Assembly (NCBI GenBank): GCA_005792205.1
Contig: SXSO01000132.1
Span: 1-6,685, forward strand
Length of the DNA stretch: 6,685 bases
Direction of reading: 5' to 3'
From: Bacteroidota bacterium
Lineage (GTDB): Bacteria > Bacteroidota > Ignavibacteria > UBA10030 > F1-140-MAGs086
Below the pieces are notes generated by a model that was not told where the DNA came from, ran no database searches, and saw only the letters and a program-made list of their open reading frames with translations. The position numbers and the translations under genes were made by a program. This document shows positions 6,535 through 6,685 of this stretch, piece after piece; position 1 is the first letter of the stretch; every line of letters starts with the position of its first letter.

Positions 6535-6606
6535 TACCCCCAACGAGATTCGAACTCGTGTTACAAGCTTGAAAAGCTCGTGTCCTAACCCCTAGACGAT
6601 GGGGGC
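6535..6606 (-). tRNA. tRNA-Glu, anticodon UUC
   Basis: Folding the minus strand gives a complete 72-base cloverleaf. The acceptor stem is GCCCCCA with TGGGGGT, the D arm GTCT-AGGGGTTA-GGAC, the anticodon stem CGAGC with GCTTG around loop TTTTCAA (anticodon TTC at 6571-6573), and the T arm ACGAG-TTCGAAT-CTCGT. The discriminator is A, and CCA is not encoded. The D-arm context TCGTCTAGGGGTTAGGAC is typical of bacterial tRNA-Glu. The first acceptor pair is a G-U wobble (G1-U72) rather than G-C. Twenty-six bases separate it from the upstream tRNA-Arg. Confidence 0.97.
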
Positions 6607-6632
6607 AAAAGTAAATTAAAAAACTCACTATG

Positions 6633-6685
6633 TGATCCCGGCGCGAGTCGAACGCGCAACCCTCAGCTTAGAAGGCTGATGCTCT
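6633..6685 (-). tRNA. tRNA-Arg, anticodon UCU, 3' part (cut by window edge)
   Basis: The minus strand shows the last 53 bases of a tRNA, from about position 21 to the discriminator. These are the 3' side of the D stem (GAGC), the anticodon stem TCAGC with GCTGA around loop CTTCTAA (anticodon TCT at 6670-6672, reading AGA), variable loop GGGTT, T arm GCGCG-TTCGACT-CGCGC, acceptor 3' strand CGGGATC and discriminator A. CCA is not encoded. The 5' acceptor strand (expected GATCCCG) and most of the D arm are outside the window. It is probably co-transcribed with tRNA-Glu and ends at the same terminator. Confidence 0.93.

Noticed and set aside
1..6685. CRISPR array, insertion sequence, toxin-antitoxin pair or phage genes
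   Set aside because: No spaced direct repeats, terminal inverted repeats, transposase or small paired genes were seen; the coding space is filled by identifiable, mostly housekeeping genes.

Overview
The window is very AT-rich (roughly 30% G+C by eye) and densely coded. No start codon has a clear Shine-Dalgarno sequence. Several genes sit behind A/T-only leaders, and three ATG starts have an in-frame TTG upstream that would add a spurious N-terminus. With the gene content and the etfB-etfA-bifunctional nuclease order, this points to a low-GC member of the Bacteroidetes/Chlorobi/Ignavibacteria group. That placement is an inference, not a search result.

Layout on the minus strand, read right to left in transcription order. 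First come two tRNA genes: tRNA-Arg(UCU), cut by the right edge, and tRNA-Glu(UUC). A strong intrinsic terminator follows. Next is a tightly overlapping three-gene unit: a full-length RelA/SpoT (p)ppGpp synthetase/hydrolase, the Holliday-junction resolvase-like RuvX, and a small AlbA_2 (Schlafen-type) protein with a C-terminal winged-helix-like segment. The first two overlap by ATGA and the last two by 14 bases. Further left, beyond a single plus-strand gene, is a second minus-strand unit: etfB, etfA, a bifunctional-nuclease (DUF151) protein with a C-terminal UVR motif, and the first 86 codons of tgt, which runs off the left edge.

The only plus-strand gene is a short SpoU/TrmH-type RNA 2'-O-methyltransferase. 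It is divergent from etfB across a 151-base intergenic region that probably holds both promoters. It converges on the AlbA_2 gene, and their 3' ends overlap by 16 bases with no visible terminator between them.

Functionally the window is mostly housekeeping: electron transfer from acyl-CoA and related dehydrogenases (EtfAB), tRNA/rRNA modification (Tgt, SpoU enzyme), stringent response (Rel) and nucleic-acid maintenance (RuvX). No mobile element, CRISPR array or clear defence island is visible. The points most worth a second look are the AlbA_2-wHTH protein coupled to ruvX and rel, a changed residue in the Rel hydrolase motif, the TTG start of the DUF151 gene, and the overlapping convergent 3' ends.
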